In this document: positions 14,144 to 21,339 of the stretch, piece after piece
How positions within the stretch are numbered: the first letter of the stretch is position 1
Layout: every line of letters begins with the position of its first letter
IMG/VR virus record: IMGVR_UViG_3300009177_000053
Coordinates: 1-47,544 of that record
Origin: a virus
DNA length: 47,544 nucleotides
Strand: one strand, 5' to 3'
Made by a program: the position numbers and the translations under genes
The notes under the pieces: generated by a model
Told to the model about the DNA's origin: nothing
The model's database searches: none
Seen by the model: the letters and a program-made list of their open reading frames with translations, nothing else

Positions 14144-14805
14144 GCAACCCCCATTGCGTTGACACCGCGAGCGCGCAGGCCGCCCACGGCTTCCTCCATA
14201 TGCCACCCCGAGGTGGCGACATCATCAACCACCACATGCAACCGCCCCAAGATCGGCTCCGCCACGAATTCCAGTGCCGGAGTGTTGAGTGCCTGCTTGG
14301 GGTGACTGCCGCCCGATAGGAAACGATCGGCATAGACCTGGAGGAAGTCCCACCCCAGGCCGCCGGCCACGCGCTGGGCCAGCATCTTGCCGAAACAGTC
14401 CACCCGCTTGCTGTGGCCGCACGCGACATTGACCACCACCGCGCCGGCATCGCCGCATAGCTTCCGCACCACCTCCGCGACTTCCACCGCCGCAGGATCG
14501 AGCACGGCAGGGTCCAGCCGGTGCTTGGCCGATTTCAGCGCCGATATGTCCGCCTTGCGGGAATGCGCTGCCCAGGCACGCGGAGAGAACCAGGCCACCC
14601 CATTGCGCGAGTAGAGCGCGGGCCGCCACACGATCGCCCCCAGCGGTGAGCCGGCGGTGGGGGCCGCCCATGTGTGGTCCGGGAATACCAGCTCAATGTC
14701 CGGGGAGGCGAAACCGGCCAGCAGCTGGTCCAGCTCCGCAGGGGCATATCCAACCCGCGCGCTTTTCTCGGGGCCGGAAACGGTGAGTGGTGTTTTGCTG
14801 GTCAT
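14116..14805 (-). CDS. Phosphoribosyltransferase-fold protein
   Basis: A 229-residue protein with a type I PRTase signature near its C-terminus: LHVVVDDVATSGWHMEEAV, in which the paired acidic residues and TSG loop bind PRPP. A loop ADRFLSGGSHPKQ lies about 30 residues earlier, in the position of the flexible/PPi loop. The N-terminal ~90 residues (WAAPTAGSPLGAIVWRPALY region) are a variable hood that should select the base. It resembles ComF/orotate-type PRTases only in the core. It overlaps the SLOG gene and has a long structured leader. It could salvage a base or attach ribose-phosphate in a modification or NAD pathway; the substrate cannot be read from sequence. Confidence 0.75.
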   Translation of the reverse strand: MTSKTPLTVSGPEKSARVGYAPAELDQLLAGFASPDIELVFPDHTWAAPTAGSPLGAIVWRPALYSRNGVAWFSPRAWAAHSRKADISALKSAKHRLDPAVLDPAAVEVAEVVRKLCGDAGAVVVNVACGHSKRVDCFGKMLAQRVAGGLGWDFLQVYADRFLSGGSHPKQALNTPALEFVAEPILGRLHVVVDDVATSGWHMEEAVGGLRARGVNAMGVAWISGILVR

Positions 14806-14847
14806 TGTCCGTCCATCGTGGATTGGGGCCTGTATGGGCGCCCTGCG

Positions 14848-14864
14848 GTCACCGATTAATCACT
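14848..14864. promoter_or_regulatory. ATTAAT-centred operator-like site 1
   Basis: GTCACCGATTAATCACT lies in the non-coding leader of the PRTase gene. Related sequences occur at 19115-19129 and 26372-26385, read on the matching strand as CACTAATTAATCACT and GACTAATTAATTACT. The shared core and its intergenic placement suggest a binding site for a phage regulator, perhaps the ribbon-helix-helix or XRE protein. Confidence 0.5.
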
Positions 14865-14877
14865 GCGCGAGGGATGA

Positions 14878-14945
14878 ACCGTGGAGGGGGTGAGGGTGTT
14901 AGGGCGTCCGATGTACCGCCATCGCATCCCATGCCCCTCCACGGT
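14878..14945 (-). promoter_or_regulatory. Structured RNA leader (12-bp outer stem) upstream of the PRTase-SLOG genes
   Basis: The 162 bases between the lysine-tailed gene and the PRTase start hold no gene. ACCGTGGAGGGG and CCCCTCCACGGT form a perfect 12-bp stem (14878-14889 with 14934-14945). On the transcribed strand the 44-base interior contains a nested CGATG/CATCG hairpin with a six-base loop. No T-run follows, so it is not a simple terminator. A ligand- or protein-responsive leader is possible. Confidence 0.45.
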
Positions 14946-14967
14946 CGTTTATCGCGCCGCTACGGGA

Positions 14968-15252
14968 TTATTTCTTTTTCCCGTCCTGGGCGCTGGCATC
15001 GGGCTCATCGCCCTGCTTGTCCCCCTGGGGTTCGGGATCAGCGGGCGGGGGTGCCAGCTCGCCTTTCTTCCGAACGGGGAGGGCGGTGTGCTCGATGCTA
15101 TCGACGGGAATGCCGATCGCTTCGGCCAGCGCCTCAAAGCCGGCCTCGAGTTTCTTGGCCGCTGCTGCGATGGTGGCGAGGTCCTTGCCGCTGGGCATGG
15201 TGAACTTCGCTGACACCTGGATGACGTGACGGTGAGGTATGGTGGTAGCCAA
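14968..15252 (-). CDS. Hypothetical 94-residue protein with disordered basic tail
   Basis: Starts at TTG 15252 with GGGAG eight bases upstream, a strong ribosome site that decides this unusual start. Residues 1-60 (MATTIPHRHVIQVSAKFTMP, then helix TIAAAAKKLEAGFEALAEAI) appear folded. The rest is Pro/Asp-rich and ends in DGKKK. No family is recognised. It lies between the replication-initiator-like gene and the PRTase leader. Confidence 0.6.
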   Translation of the reverse strand: MATTIPHRHVIQVSAKFTMPSGKDLATIAAAAKKLEAGFEALAEAIGIPVDSIEHTALPVRKKGELAPPPADPEPQGDKQGDEPDASAQDGKKK

Positions 15253-15326
15253 ATCTTATCTCCCATGTGGATGCTAATGTGGGGCGTGATTGCCCCGGTG
15301 AAGCGGTTTGTTATTCCGCTTTTCCG

Positions 15327-15355
15327 CTTATGCTTAACTTACCCGTCAATTGCAA
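15327..15355 (-). promoter_or_regulatory. Possible leftward promoter
   Basis: On the minus strand TTGCAA (15355-15350) and CATAAG (15332-15327) are 17 bases apart, at the end of the initiator-like gene and upstream of the gene starting at 15252. A 6-bp AAGCGG/CCGCTT hairpin (15301-15321) follows. The match is moderate. Confidence 0.35.
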
Positions 15356-16193
15356 TAATCCCTTTGCCGATTAATTCCGTAACGCGCGCTATCGGGGTCC
15401 CGTACATTTCCAGCTCATGGGCTTCGTCCTGGGGCAGGGCCATGAGCACGAGCATGGCGCGCTTCCGGTTCTCGGGTGTGTCCGGCCACTGCTGGGTGCC
15501 CAGGATGCGGGCGATGGTCTTGCCGCCGTTGAGCTGGTTGTTGCGGCCCCTGCCGGCGGTGCCGTTCGCGCTCGCGGGGTTCTTCTCCCCTCTATGAATT
15601 AAATCCTTATCTTGAGTAAGTAAGGTAAGCGTCCGCGCGCGTGGCTGGCCCCGTAGGTTATCGATAGGTTCGGAATAGGTTTGCAAATCTGAATTATCGT
15701 GGCCGTTCAATGATTTAGAAACCCCCGCGTATTGGGCACTTTTTGCACCCTTGCGTGACGTGCGCGGTACACTGGCGGAACCTTCAGAGTTATCCACAGG
15801 TTTTTCCACATCCTGCCGAGGCCGCCCGCCGCCCTTGCCGTTGGCCGCGCTGGACCGGGCCTTTTTCGCGCCCTTGACCATCCGCCGGTTGTAGGGCGTC
15901 CCGTGCCGATCGCGCGAGAAAACCACCTTGGCATCCAACTCATCGAACGCCGCTTGCACCTCCGCCAGTGGCTTGCCCACCAGGGCCGCGAGGTCCGACA
16001 CGGACAGGGGATCGCCTTCAAACGCCAGATAGCCGCCCGCGCCGGCCATGAGCGGCAGCATGTGGACGGTCCATAGACCTTGCGCCGCGAGGGACACCAG
16101 TTTTAGGCGTTCTTCACCGCGCAGGTCATCCCAAAACATCCGCGTGGACGGATTTTTGACGACTGGATATTTAGGCGTGCGTCTAGCTGGCAC
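15339..16193 (-). CDS. Replication initiator / DnaD-like winged-helix protein (tentative)
   Basis: A 284-residue protein. The N-terminal ~90 residues resemble phage replisome-organiser proteins: FWDDLRGEERLKLVSLAAQG, LSVSDLAALVGKPLAEVQAA (winged helix), then FSRDRHGTPYNRRMVKGAKK. The centre is low complexity and basic, with GGGRPRQ. The C-terminal part (QLNGGKTIARILGTQQWPDT, LVLMALPQDEAHELEMYGTP) is a separate helical domain. No polymerase or helicase is present, so it would recruit host replication proteins. GTG 16193 has AGGGA eight bases upstream. The initiator role is inferred from domain resemblance. Confidence 0.5.
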   Translation of the reverse strand: MPARRTPKYPVVKNPSTRMFWDDLRGEERLKLVSLAAQGLWTVHMLPLMAGAGGYLAFEGDPLSVSDLAALVGKPLAEVQAAFDELDAKVVFSRDRHGTPYNRRMVKGAKKARSSAANGKGGGRPRQDVEKPVDNSEGSASVPRTSRKGAKSAQYAGVSKSLNGHDNSDLQTYSEPIDNLRGQPRARTLTLLTQDKDLIHRGEKNPASANGTAGRGRNNQLNGGKTIARILGTQQWPDTPENRKRAMLVLMALPQDEAHELEMYGTPIARVTELIGKGIIAIDG

Positions 16194-16209
16194 GTTGGTT
16201 TCCCTGTGG

Positions 16210-16237
16210 AGGCGGCCAGCCCTGCGGCCGGCCGCCT
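16210..16237. other. 8-bp intergenic hairpin
   Basis: AGGCGGCC (16210-16217) pairs with GGCCGCCT (16230-16237) in the short gap between the initiator-like gene and the AT-hook gene. No T-run follows on the transcribed strand. It may only be a processing signal. Confidence 0.4.
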
Positions 16238-16244
16238 TTCGTCA

Positions 16245-16751
16245 TCAGTTGAGGGTAGGCCGGCCCGTGGCTTTGGCAGCATCCTCCAGCACGGTCGCGG
16301 CGATACCCTCCGCAGCTGTCCCGGTCCCCGGCAGGACGGGCTCCGGCTGCGCCGGCGCTGGTTCCTTGGCCTTGCCCTTGGCGGACTTGTCCTTGGGTGG
16401 CCGGCCTACCGGCTTCTTTTCCTCGGGCTCCGGGATGTGGACGTTGGGCCGGCCCTGGGCGTCAAATAGCTCATCTTCCATGGGCAGGCCGATCGCCTCG
16501 CGCACGATGGCATAGGCCACATCGAACCCGGCCCGCTTGTCGTCATCCCAGGTGGCATAGCGAAACGCCATGTCCGCCGCTTCCTTGGGGATGCCGGCGT
16601 TGGCGAGCGTTTCGCGCGCGAGGGTGATATCCGAGCCGACTTCAAGCCGCTCCTGTTTCTTCTCATCGATAATCCGCTTCTGATCGCGGATGAGCTGGAA
16701 CAATTCCTTGGTTCCCAGCCGCTGCCGCGTGGGCCGCGTTGCTTTGACCAC
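16245..16751 (-). CDS. AT-hook-containing hypothetical protein
   Basis: A 168-residue protein. The N-terminus is basic and helical (MVKATRPTRQRLGTKELFQL, IRDQKRIIDEKKQERL). A helical domain follows, then KKPVGRPPKDKSAKGKAK, which contains an AT-hook-like GRP core. The C-terminus is Pro/Ala-rich. GTG 16751 is preceded by GGAGG at five bases, a strong site. It probably binds DNA and might assist the initiator-like protein encoded just below, but no family is recognised. Confidence 0.6.
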   Translation of the reverse strand: MVKATRPTRQRLGTKELFQLIRDQKRIIDEKKQERLEVGSDITLARETLANAGIPKEAADMAFRYATWDDDKRAGFDVAYAIVREAIGLPMEDELFDAQGRPNVHIPEPEEKKPVGRPPKDKSAKGKAKEPAPAQPEPVLPGTGTAAEGIAATVLEDAAKATGRPTLN

Positions 16752-16820
16752 TTACACCTCCAATGGCCCAGGTTGAGGATTGCGCCGCCGGGTGGGCTGG
16801 GCCGGCGGTGTCGGGGTCAT
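16752..16820 (-). CDS. 22-residue Pro/Arg-rich peptide
   Basis: Reads MTPTPPAQPTRRRNPQPGPL then EV. Its ATG overlaps the adenine methyltransferase stop (ATGA) and its TAA directly abuts the next GTG, whose ribosome site lies inside it. It may be a true peptide or a coupling leader that delivers ribosomes to the next gene. Confidence 0.35.
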   Translation of the reverse strand: MTPTPPAQPTRRRNPQPGPLEV

Positions 16821-17689
16821 GTGCCCAGCAGCTCCTGCTGCCGCGGACGGCTTAGGGCCGCCCAGGCACGGGGATTGATCCATAGGACTTCGGTGCGAGG
16901 CCGCGCGCCGTCCGCGAGCGCTTCCCGCTCGATCCGGTGCCAGCCGGCCAGGGCGCCGTCATAGAGCGCGGAGGGATAGCCGGATATCACCACCATGCCC
17001 TTGAGGGTGACCACGAACGCCAGCAGCTGGGCGTGGTCATCCATCGTCATTTCATGGCGGTAAGCGTGGTAGCGCATCCCCGATCGACGGGTTTTCTGTG
17101 ACCGCGTGGCCGGCAGGTAAGGCGGATCGACGTAGTGGAGCGTCTTTTCCGCGTCCTGCATCGCCATGATTTCGATGGCGTTGCGATTCTCGATAACCAC
17201 CCCGCGCAGCCGATCGATGATGAGGCGGAGCGCATCGGGATAGGTCACCCAATCGTGGGCCGGGGTGCTGCCCGCCTTGTTGGCGTTGGCGCGGAACCCG
17301 GTGCGTACCTCGCGGTTGAACCCGTCCGAACCGAACCCCATGAACGAACGGACGATGAGCTGCCGCGCCGCTTCGATTGGGTCTGCGCAATCCAGGTAGG
17401 ACTGCTCAAATTCATCGCGGGCGAACGGCGTCAGCTCCAGCCGCTGGACCAGCTGCGCGCTGGACACGGGATCCCTGAGAACGCGGAACAGGTTGACCAC
17501 ATCCGCGTCCAAGTCGTTGTAGACTTCGGCATATGACCGCCCCTTGCGGATGAGCACCGAGGCCGCGCCGCCGAACGGCTCGACATAGACGCGGTGGGGC
17601 GGCAGGTGCTGGATGATCCACGGGGCCAGCATCCATTTCCCGCCGTGATAGCGCAGCACGGGCCGCCTGGGCGCCTGGTCCTTGCTCAC
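16817..17689 (-). CDS. D12-class N6-adenine DNA methyltransferase (Dam-like)
   Basis: A 290-residue SAM-dependent enzyme. The SAM-binding LRYHGGKWMLAPW (~12-24) and the EPFGGAASVLIRK block (about 37-49) are typical of the D12 class. The catalytic DPPY is at 188-191. Length matches Dam-like enzymes. The likely product is N6-methyladenine, perhaps in GATC, but the recognition sequence cannot be read. The GTG start at 17689 overlaps the preceding stop (GTGA). It forms one of three methyltransferases here and may protect phage DNA from restriction. Confidence 0.92.
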   Translation of the reverse strand: MSKDQAPRRPVLRYHGGKWMLAPWIIQHLPPHRVYVEPFGGAASVLIRKGRSYAEVYNDLDADVVNLFRVLRDPVSSAQLVQRLELTPFARDEFEQSYLDCADPIEAARQLIVRSFMGFGSDGFNREVRTGFRANANKAGSTPAHDWVTYPDALRLIIDRLRGVVIENRNAIEIMAMQDAEKTLHYVDPPYLPATRSQKTRRSGMRYHAYRHEMTMDDHAQLLAFVVTLKGMVVISGYPSALYDGALAGWHRIEREALADGARPRTEVLWINPRAWAALSRPRQQELLGT

Positions 17690-18153
17690 GGTGAAACCAC
17701 CTCGATTTCCACGCCGTACTCTATGCCAGCGTGCTTGCGCTTCACCTGGGAAATGCGCGTGTCCACACTGCCTTTGACATCCTGGATGACGCGCCGGTCA
17801 GATGGAATTTCGGTGAAAGCGAAATCCGCGTAATAGGTCCACACCAGCACCTTGCGCCCGTCAGGGGTGAAGGCGTGCAGCGGGAACTTGGGTTGCAGCT
17901 GGATGTCCTTGATGAGGCCCCGCGATTCGCGCAGCTTGAGGTTGGCGTACTGCCGGGCCTCAGTCTTGCTGTCGAATTTGTGATATTCCGTGCCGTTACA
18001 ATCGGGGTGACGGACACAGAAAAACTCCGGCTTGATGGGCCGCTGCATCATGTCCACCTGCCACGCTCCGCAGGTGATGCATACATGGACGGGCTCCGCG
18101 ACGGCACCCACCGCCGAACCTTCCACCAATCGCCGCTTCCGTGCGAATCTCAT
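17686..18153 (-). CDS. DUF1064 family, nuclease-like protein
   Basis: A 155-residue protein. The segment YHKFDSKTEARQYANLKLRE followed by LQPKFPL and later VWTYYADFAF and VIQDVKGS matches DUF1064, a small PD-(D/E)XK-like family in phages. The D-F and D-V-K elements are candidate metal-binding residues. An N-terminal CITCGAW...CVRHPDC set could bind zinc. The start directly follows the upstream stop (TGAATG). It may act as a junction resolvase or structure-specific nuclease in recombination; that role is inferred. Confidence 0.7.
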   Translation of the reverse strand: MRFARKRRLVEGSAVGAVAEPVHVCITCGAWQVDMMQRPIKPEFFCVRHPDCNGTEYHKFDSKTEARQYANLKLRESRGLIKDIQLQPKFPLHAFTPDGRKVLVWTYYADFAFTEIPSDRRVIQDVKGSVDTRISQVKRKHAGIEYGVEIEVVSP

Positions 18154-18834
18154 TCATGCCGCCAATGGTAAGGGGGTTTCGTCCCAATCCGTGGGACGTT
18201 CGAGCAGCCGCCTTGCGTTGAAGGGGATGCGGATTATCCGTTCATTGTCGATCGCGCCGGGGTCCTCAAAGTCCCATACGAACCACGCATAAGCCGTGGC
18301 GGATTTCGCCTTGCGCGATACCCGGCCCTTGACCATGGCGAGCCGACCGATGAACGGGCAGATATACGAACAGGGATACTGCCGGAAAAATTTCTCGCGC
18401 GGCTGGGTTTCCATCCATTGCAGCCGGCAAAGCAGGGCAACGCCCTTGCGGGCCTGGGCCATGGCCTCAACCGCGAAATCCATCGCCCGGTTGAAGGGCG
18501 GATTGGTGATGATCCAATCCGGATGAGCTGGAGGCCGCCAGCCACCAAGCAACGGGGTTTGCAGGAAGTCCCCCATCTCCCCAAAGCCATAGGGGAAGAT
18601 ATCGGAACCGTGGACCACGCCGAAATCATCGCGTAGCGCGCGGACCATATGCCCCTGCCCGCACGCGGGGTCCCATGCCGTAAGATAGGCCAGCGCAGCC
18701 CGAGGCCGGCGGGGCGCGAGGATGAACCGACTTAGGGCGCGGGTGCCCCATAGCGGGGTGGGGAAAAAGTCCAGCGAATCGGGTGGCTCGATCCGGCGGG
18801 CGCCGACAGCAGCGGAGACATGGTAGCCGGTCAC
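18154..18834 (-). CDS. SAM-dependent N6-adenine methyltransferase (NPPF type)
   Basis: A 226-residue protein. AWDPACGQGHMVRAL is the SAM-binding motif I and DWIITNPPFNRAMDFA holds the catalytic NPPF of N6-adenine or related amino methyltransferases. The start of the protein (EPPDSLDFFPTPLWGT) is the common FFPTP entry of phage methyltransferases. No separate recognition domain is evident, so specificity is unknown. GTG 18834 overlaps the preceding stop. It is transcribed with the Dam-like enzyme. Confidence 0.85.
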   Translation of the reverse strand: MTGYHVSAAVGARRIEPPDSLDFFPTPLWGTRALSRFILAPRRPRAALAYLTAWDPACGQGHMVRALRDDFGVVHGSDIFPYGFGEMGDFLQTPLLGGWRPPAHPDWIITNPPFNRAMDFAVEAMAQARKGVALLCRLQWMETQPREKFFRQYPCSYICPFIGRLAMVKGRVSRKAKSATAYAWFVWDFEDPGAIDNERIIRIPFNARRLLERPTDWDETPLPLAA

Positions 18835-19019
18835 CGCTTCGCCTGCCGCCTGGTTGGGCGCAGGGCCTCGGTGAGCAGGCTGTTGATGGTATCGCTGGCC
18901 CCGCGTTCCCCGTCCGCCTGGGCGTCAATCGCCTCCGCTATCGGTGGGTCCAGATACACCACCTTTCTCACGCGGTCCTTACGGGGGCGGCCCCTGGGCT
19001 TCATTTCTGACATTGCCAC
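18831..19019 (-). CDS. Ribbon-helix-helix DNA-binding protein
   Basis: A 62-residue basic protein with KPRGRPRKDR (AT-hook-like) followed by RKVVYLDPPIAEAIDAQADG and ASDTINSLLTEAL, the strand-helix-helix order of a ribbon-helix-helix repressor. It is the first leftward gene from the divergent control region, a typical place for an autoregulated repressor. GTG 19019 and ATG 19013 are both possible; the ATG has a better spaced GGAT. It is a good candidate to bind the ATTAAT-centred sites. Confidence 0.7.
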   Translation of the reverse strand: MAMSEMKPRGRPRKDRVRKVVYLDPPIAEAIDAQADGERGASDTINSLLTEALRPTRRQAKR

Positions 19020-19108
19020 TATCCATTGTGGTTACCCCTAAATCTGGTATGCGAATTTATGGGCACATACAAGAGGGAATTTTTATGCCCTTAAAATGTG
19101 GAAACCTG

Positions 19109-19140
19109 TTGACGAGTGATTAATTAGTGGCGCATAAAAT
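19109..19140 (+). promoter_or_regulatory. Rightward early promoter with embedded operator
   Basis: In the 154-base AT-rich divergent region, TTGACG (19109-19114) and CATAAA (19133-19138) are 18 bases apart and point to the gene starting at 19174. The spacer holds AGTGATTAATTAGTG (19115-19129), the second ATTAAT-centred site, so a bound protein would block RNA polymerase. Weaker leftward elements are also present, but I cannot fix one. Confidence 0.55.
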
Positions 19141-19173
19141 TATCAGTGAGCCGATACACACAGGGAGAAAAGT

Positions 19174-19411
19174 GATGCTGGTTCGTTTGTCGATCGACGG
19201 GAAAAAGGCCAAGGACGTTCCCGTGAAGGATTGGGCGGAGGCGTCCACCAAGGTTCGCGAGTTCATTGACCAGAACAACCTGGGCTCCGGCTGCGGCAGC
19301 GGCCTAAAGGCGTTCACGGGCGGCCCGGTTTTCGAGGGTCCCAAGCAGGTGGGCCGGATTTCGTACAATGGCCGCGCCTGGGATATGGCCGGCGCCCCGA
19401 TCGCGCTCTAA
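19174..19411 (+). CDS. Hypothetical 78-residue protein, first early gene
   Basis: ATG 19174 follows AGGGAG at seven bases, deciding the start; an in-frame GTG at 19127 would lie inside the promoter. The protein reads MLVRLSIDGKKAKDVPVKDW and ends with GRISYNGRAWDMAGAPIAL. It resembles a small alpha-beta protein seen in phage early operons, but I do not know its function. Early genes of this type often counter host functions. Confidence 0.6.
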
Positions 19412-19425
19412 GGCGGAGGAAACCG

Positions 19426-19920
19426 ATGCTGCGAATGAACTGGATGCCCGACACTATCGAGGCCCGCTCTATTGAGCGGAAACTGCTGCTCCAGCGGTGC
19501 GACCGCGATGCCCGCCGCCTGCCGACCAAGGAAGGCATGGGCACGCGGGAATATCTGTTCAAGCTGTTGCGCGAATATCGCGAGGTCCGCGACTATTACC
19601 GCGACAATCCCCCCGTGGACTTTTTCGAGAATCGTTTCCCCAGCTGGACCGTGCAGAAAAAGGCGGTGATCAAGGAATATCTGGACCGCTACCGGGAAAA
19701 GATCATCACCGAAATCCGCCGCATCCGCCTGTGGGAACGGACGGGCCACGCCCCGGCCTATCGCTTGGGCACCAAGGTGTGGTTCCCCGCCGCCTTCGGA
19801 TATTCGGTGGTGGTTTTCGGGGAATACCGCGACGGTGAGGGGTGGAGCTACGTCTATTCCCACCCCTTTGAGAGCGGTGTGAGCAAGATCAGCGCCGCCC
19901 CGGCGGAGGTGGACCAGTGA
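19426..19920 (+). CDS. Hypothetical 164-residue protein
   Basis: Start ATG 19426 has GGAGG six bases upstream. The protein is rich in charged helices (REYLFKLLREYREVRDYYRD, KKAVIKEYLDRYREKIITEI), followed by a beta-rich end (RLGTKVWFPAAFGYSVVVFG). No family is recognised. Its 3' end overlaps the next gene by GTGA. Confidence 0.6.
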   Translation: MLRMNWMPDTIEARSIERKLLLQRCDRDARRLPTKEGMGTREYLFKLLREYREVRDYYRDNPPVDFFENRFPSWTVQKKAVIKEYLDRYREKIITEIRRIRLWERTGHAPAYRLGTKVWFPAAFGYSVVVFGEYRDGEGWSYVYSHPFESGVSKISAAPAEVDQ

Positions 19921-20288
19921 CGGCGGCGGAGCGATCGGCGCGGCGCGAGGTGCGGAACCCCGTGCTTGCGCTGCCCGCTGCGCGGGCCATCCAGGACTTG
20001 CCCCTGGAGGTCCGCCGGCCCCTGGGCATCCTGCTGCGCGAGTTGGCCCAGCAGGCGAGCGGCAAGGCGGACGTTTCGTGGCGGCAGCGCAAGGGCATCA
20101 TGGCCGCCTATTGGCGCGCGGTGTCCATCTATGCCCGCCACATCGCCCATGTGGTGGACCCCATCGCCCTGCGCGGTACGAACGTCCTTTCCGTTTCCCA
20201 GGTGAGCGGGGAAATCCGTGTGGGCGACCGCATCAGCGCGCCGGGGACCATCATGGACGGGCGGGTCATCACCGAGATTTTCCGATGA
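19917..20288 (+). CDS. Hypothetical 123-residue protein
   Basis: GTG start overlaps the upstream stop. The N-terminal 80 residues are helical (EVRRPLGILLRELAQQASGK, RKGIMAAYWRAVSIYARHIA). The C-terminal part (VSQVSGEIRVGDRISAPGTI) is beta-rich with a small turn like an OB or SH3 strand pair. Function is unknown. Confidence 0.55.
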   Translation: MTAAERSARREVRNPVLALPAARAIQDLPLEVRRPLGILLRELAQQASGKADVSWRQRKGIMAAYWRAVSIYARHIAHVVDPIALRGTNVLSVSQVSGEIRVGDRISAPGTIMDGRVITEIFR

Positions 20289-20530
20289 GCGACCGTCTGA
20301 AAATCGAGGGCATCGCCCCCAGCATGAAACTGAGCGTGGGGGTGAAAATCCAGCTGCACGGGCGAAAGGATTTCGTCCAGGTGGTGGAGATCAACGATGC
20401 GGAGCGCGCGGCCTATGTGGTCCCTTGTGATCCACCGGGGGCCAATCGCCGCGAGCGCCGCGCCAACCAGAAAAAGGCCATTGCCGCCGCCGCCCAGGTG
20501 GCGCGCGAGGCCGCCAGGACCAAGCAATGA
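20285..20530 (+). CDS. Hypothetical 81-residue protein with basic tail
   Basis: Start ATG 20285 overlaps the preceding stop (ATGA). It reads MSDRLKIEGIAPSMKLSVGV, with beta strands around FVQVVEIND, then a basic helix RRERRANQKKAIAAAAQVAR. The RRERRANQK tail is common in phage small proteins that may bind nucleic acid. Function is unknown. Confidence 0.55.
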   Translation: MSDRLKIEGIAPSMKLSVGVKIQLHGRKDFVQVVEINDAERAAYVVPCDPPGANRRERRANQKKAIAAAAQVAREAARTKQ

Positions 20531-20919
20531 AACCCGAACCGATGCCATGCGGCGATGCCGCGCGGGCCGCCCTGCCGCCCGAAACGATCGACTCCCGAGA
20601 CTTCGCCTTTGGCGAGCGCTACAGCATCCGGGCGAAGGTGCTGGCCCGCTTTGAGCGGGACGGCAAGCAGTGGGAGCGGCGGGTGTGCAAGAACTGCGGG
20701 GGCACCTGGGAATGCCTCGCCAGCTCGCGCGCGGAATACGGGTCCGGCCCGTGCCGCATCGCTTTCCTCCAGCGCCGGCAGCGGCGCGGTCTTATGGTGA
20801 TTGACGCGGCCATGCGCTACCGGCGCAACCGCAAGGACAAGGCTGCCTTTGGCGATATGTGCCAAATCCTGGGCCTGTTCATTGCCGAGGATCGAGCTGC
20901 CGGGCGCCCATCATGGTGA
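20527..20919 (+). CDS. Zinc-ribbon-like hypothetical protein
   Basis: A 130-residue protein starting MKPEPMPCGDAARAALPPET, with a central CKNCGGTWEC and a later CRI that could form a zinc site. The C-terminal half is helical and basic (MRYRRNRKDKAAFGDMCQIL). It overlaps the preceding gene by four bases. A DNA-binding role is plausible, but no family is recognised. Confidence 0.6.
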   Translation: MKPEPMPCGDAARAALPPETIDSRDFAFGERYSIRAKVLARFERDGKQWERRVCKNCGGTWECLASSRAEYGSGPCRIAFLQRRQRRGLMVIDAAMRYRRNRKDKAAFGDMCQILGLFIAEDRAAGRPSW

Positions 20920-21003
20920 AGCGCGGACGGATTACGAACCGCCGCCGCGCCGGCCCGGCATGCCGTCATCCAGTTTGAGGGCGGCCCATCCAATTATTGC
21001 AAG

Positions 21004-21339
21004 GTGCCCTGCGCGCAATGCCCGTGGCGGATGGACTTGCCGACCGGGGTTTTCCCAGCCCAGGCATTCCGAATCTCCGCGCCCACCGCCTATGATGCGG
21101 CCACGGAAATGTTCGCCTGCCATATGACGGGATCTCGCAAACCGACAACCTGCGCGGGGTTTCTGCTCGCGAATTCAGCGAACAATATCGCCGCGCGCAT
21201 AGCCCAAATGTTCCACCTGGACATGCGGCTGGTTAGTTCGCCCTATCCGCTTTACCCGAGCTATCGGGCCATGGCGATTGCCAACGGCGTTGCGGCGGAT
21301 GATCCAGCCCTTGCACTCTGTAGAGCTGACGACGAATGA
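21004..21339 (+). CDS. DUF6283-like protein, possibly 5'-frameshifted
   Basis: The frame contains PCAQCPWRMDLPTG, MFACHMTGSRKPTTCAGFLL and a helix NIAARIAQMFH, matching the DUF6283 pattern of conserved cysteines and histidine. Homologue-like residues continue upstream of the only available start, GTG 21004 (HAVIQFEGGPSNYCK in frame), back to a stop at 20917 with no initiator. An ATG at 20913 (MVKRGRITNRRR) lies in the frame one base off. A single-base shift at 20940-20960 would fuse both into a normal gene. Function is unknown; zinc binding is likely. Confidence 0.55.
   Translation: MPCAQCPWRMDLPTGVFPAQAFRISAPTAYDAATEMFACHMTGSRKPTTCAGFLLANSANNIAARIAQMFHLDMRLVSSPYPLYPSYRAMAIANGVAADDPALALCRADDE

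Noticed and set aside
15364-15377. Another GATTAAT sequence resembling the operator-like sites
   Set aside because: It encodes the last residues of the initiator-like gene and matches only the core, so it is not counted as a site.
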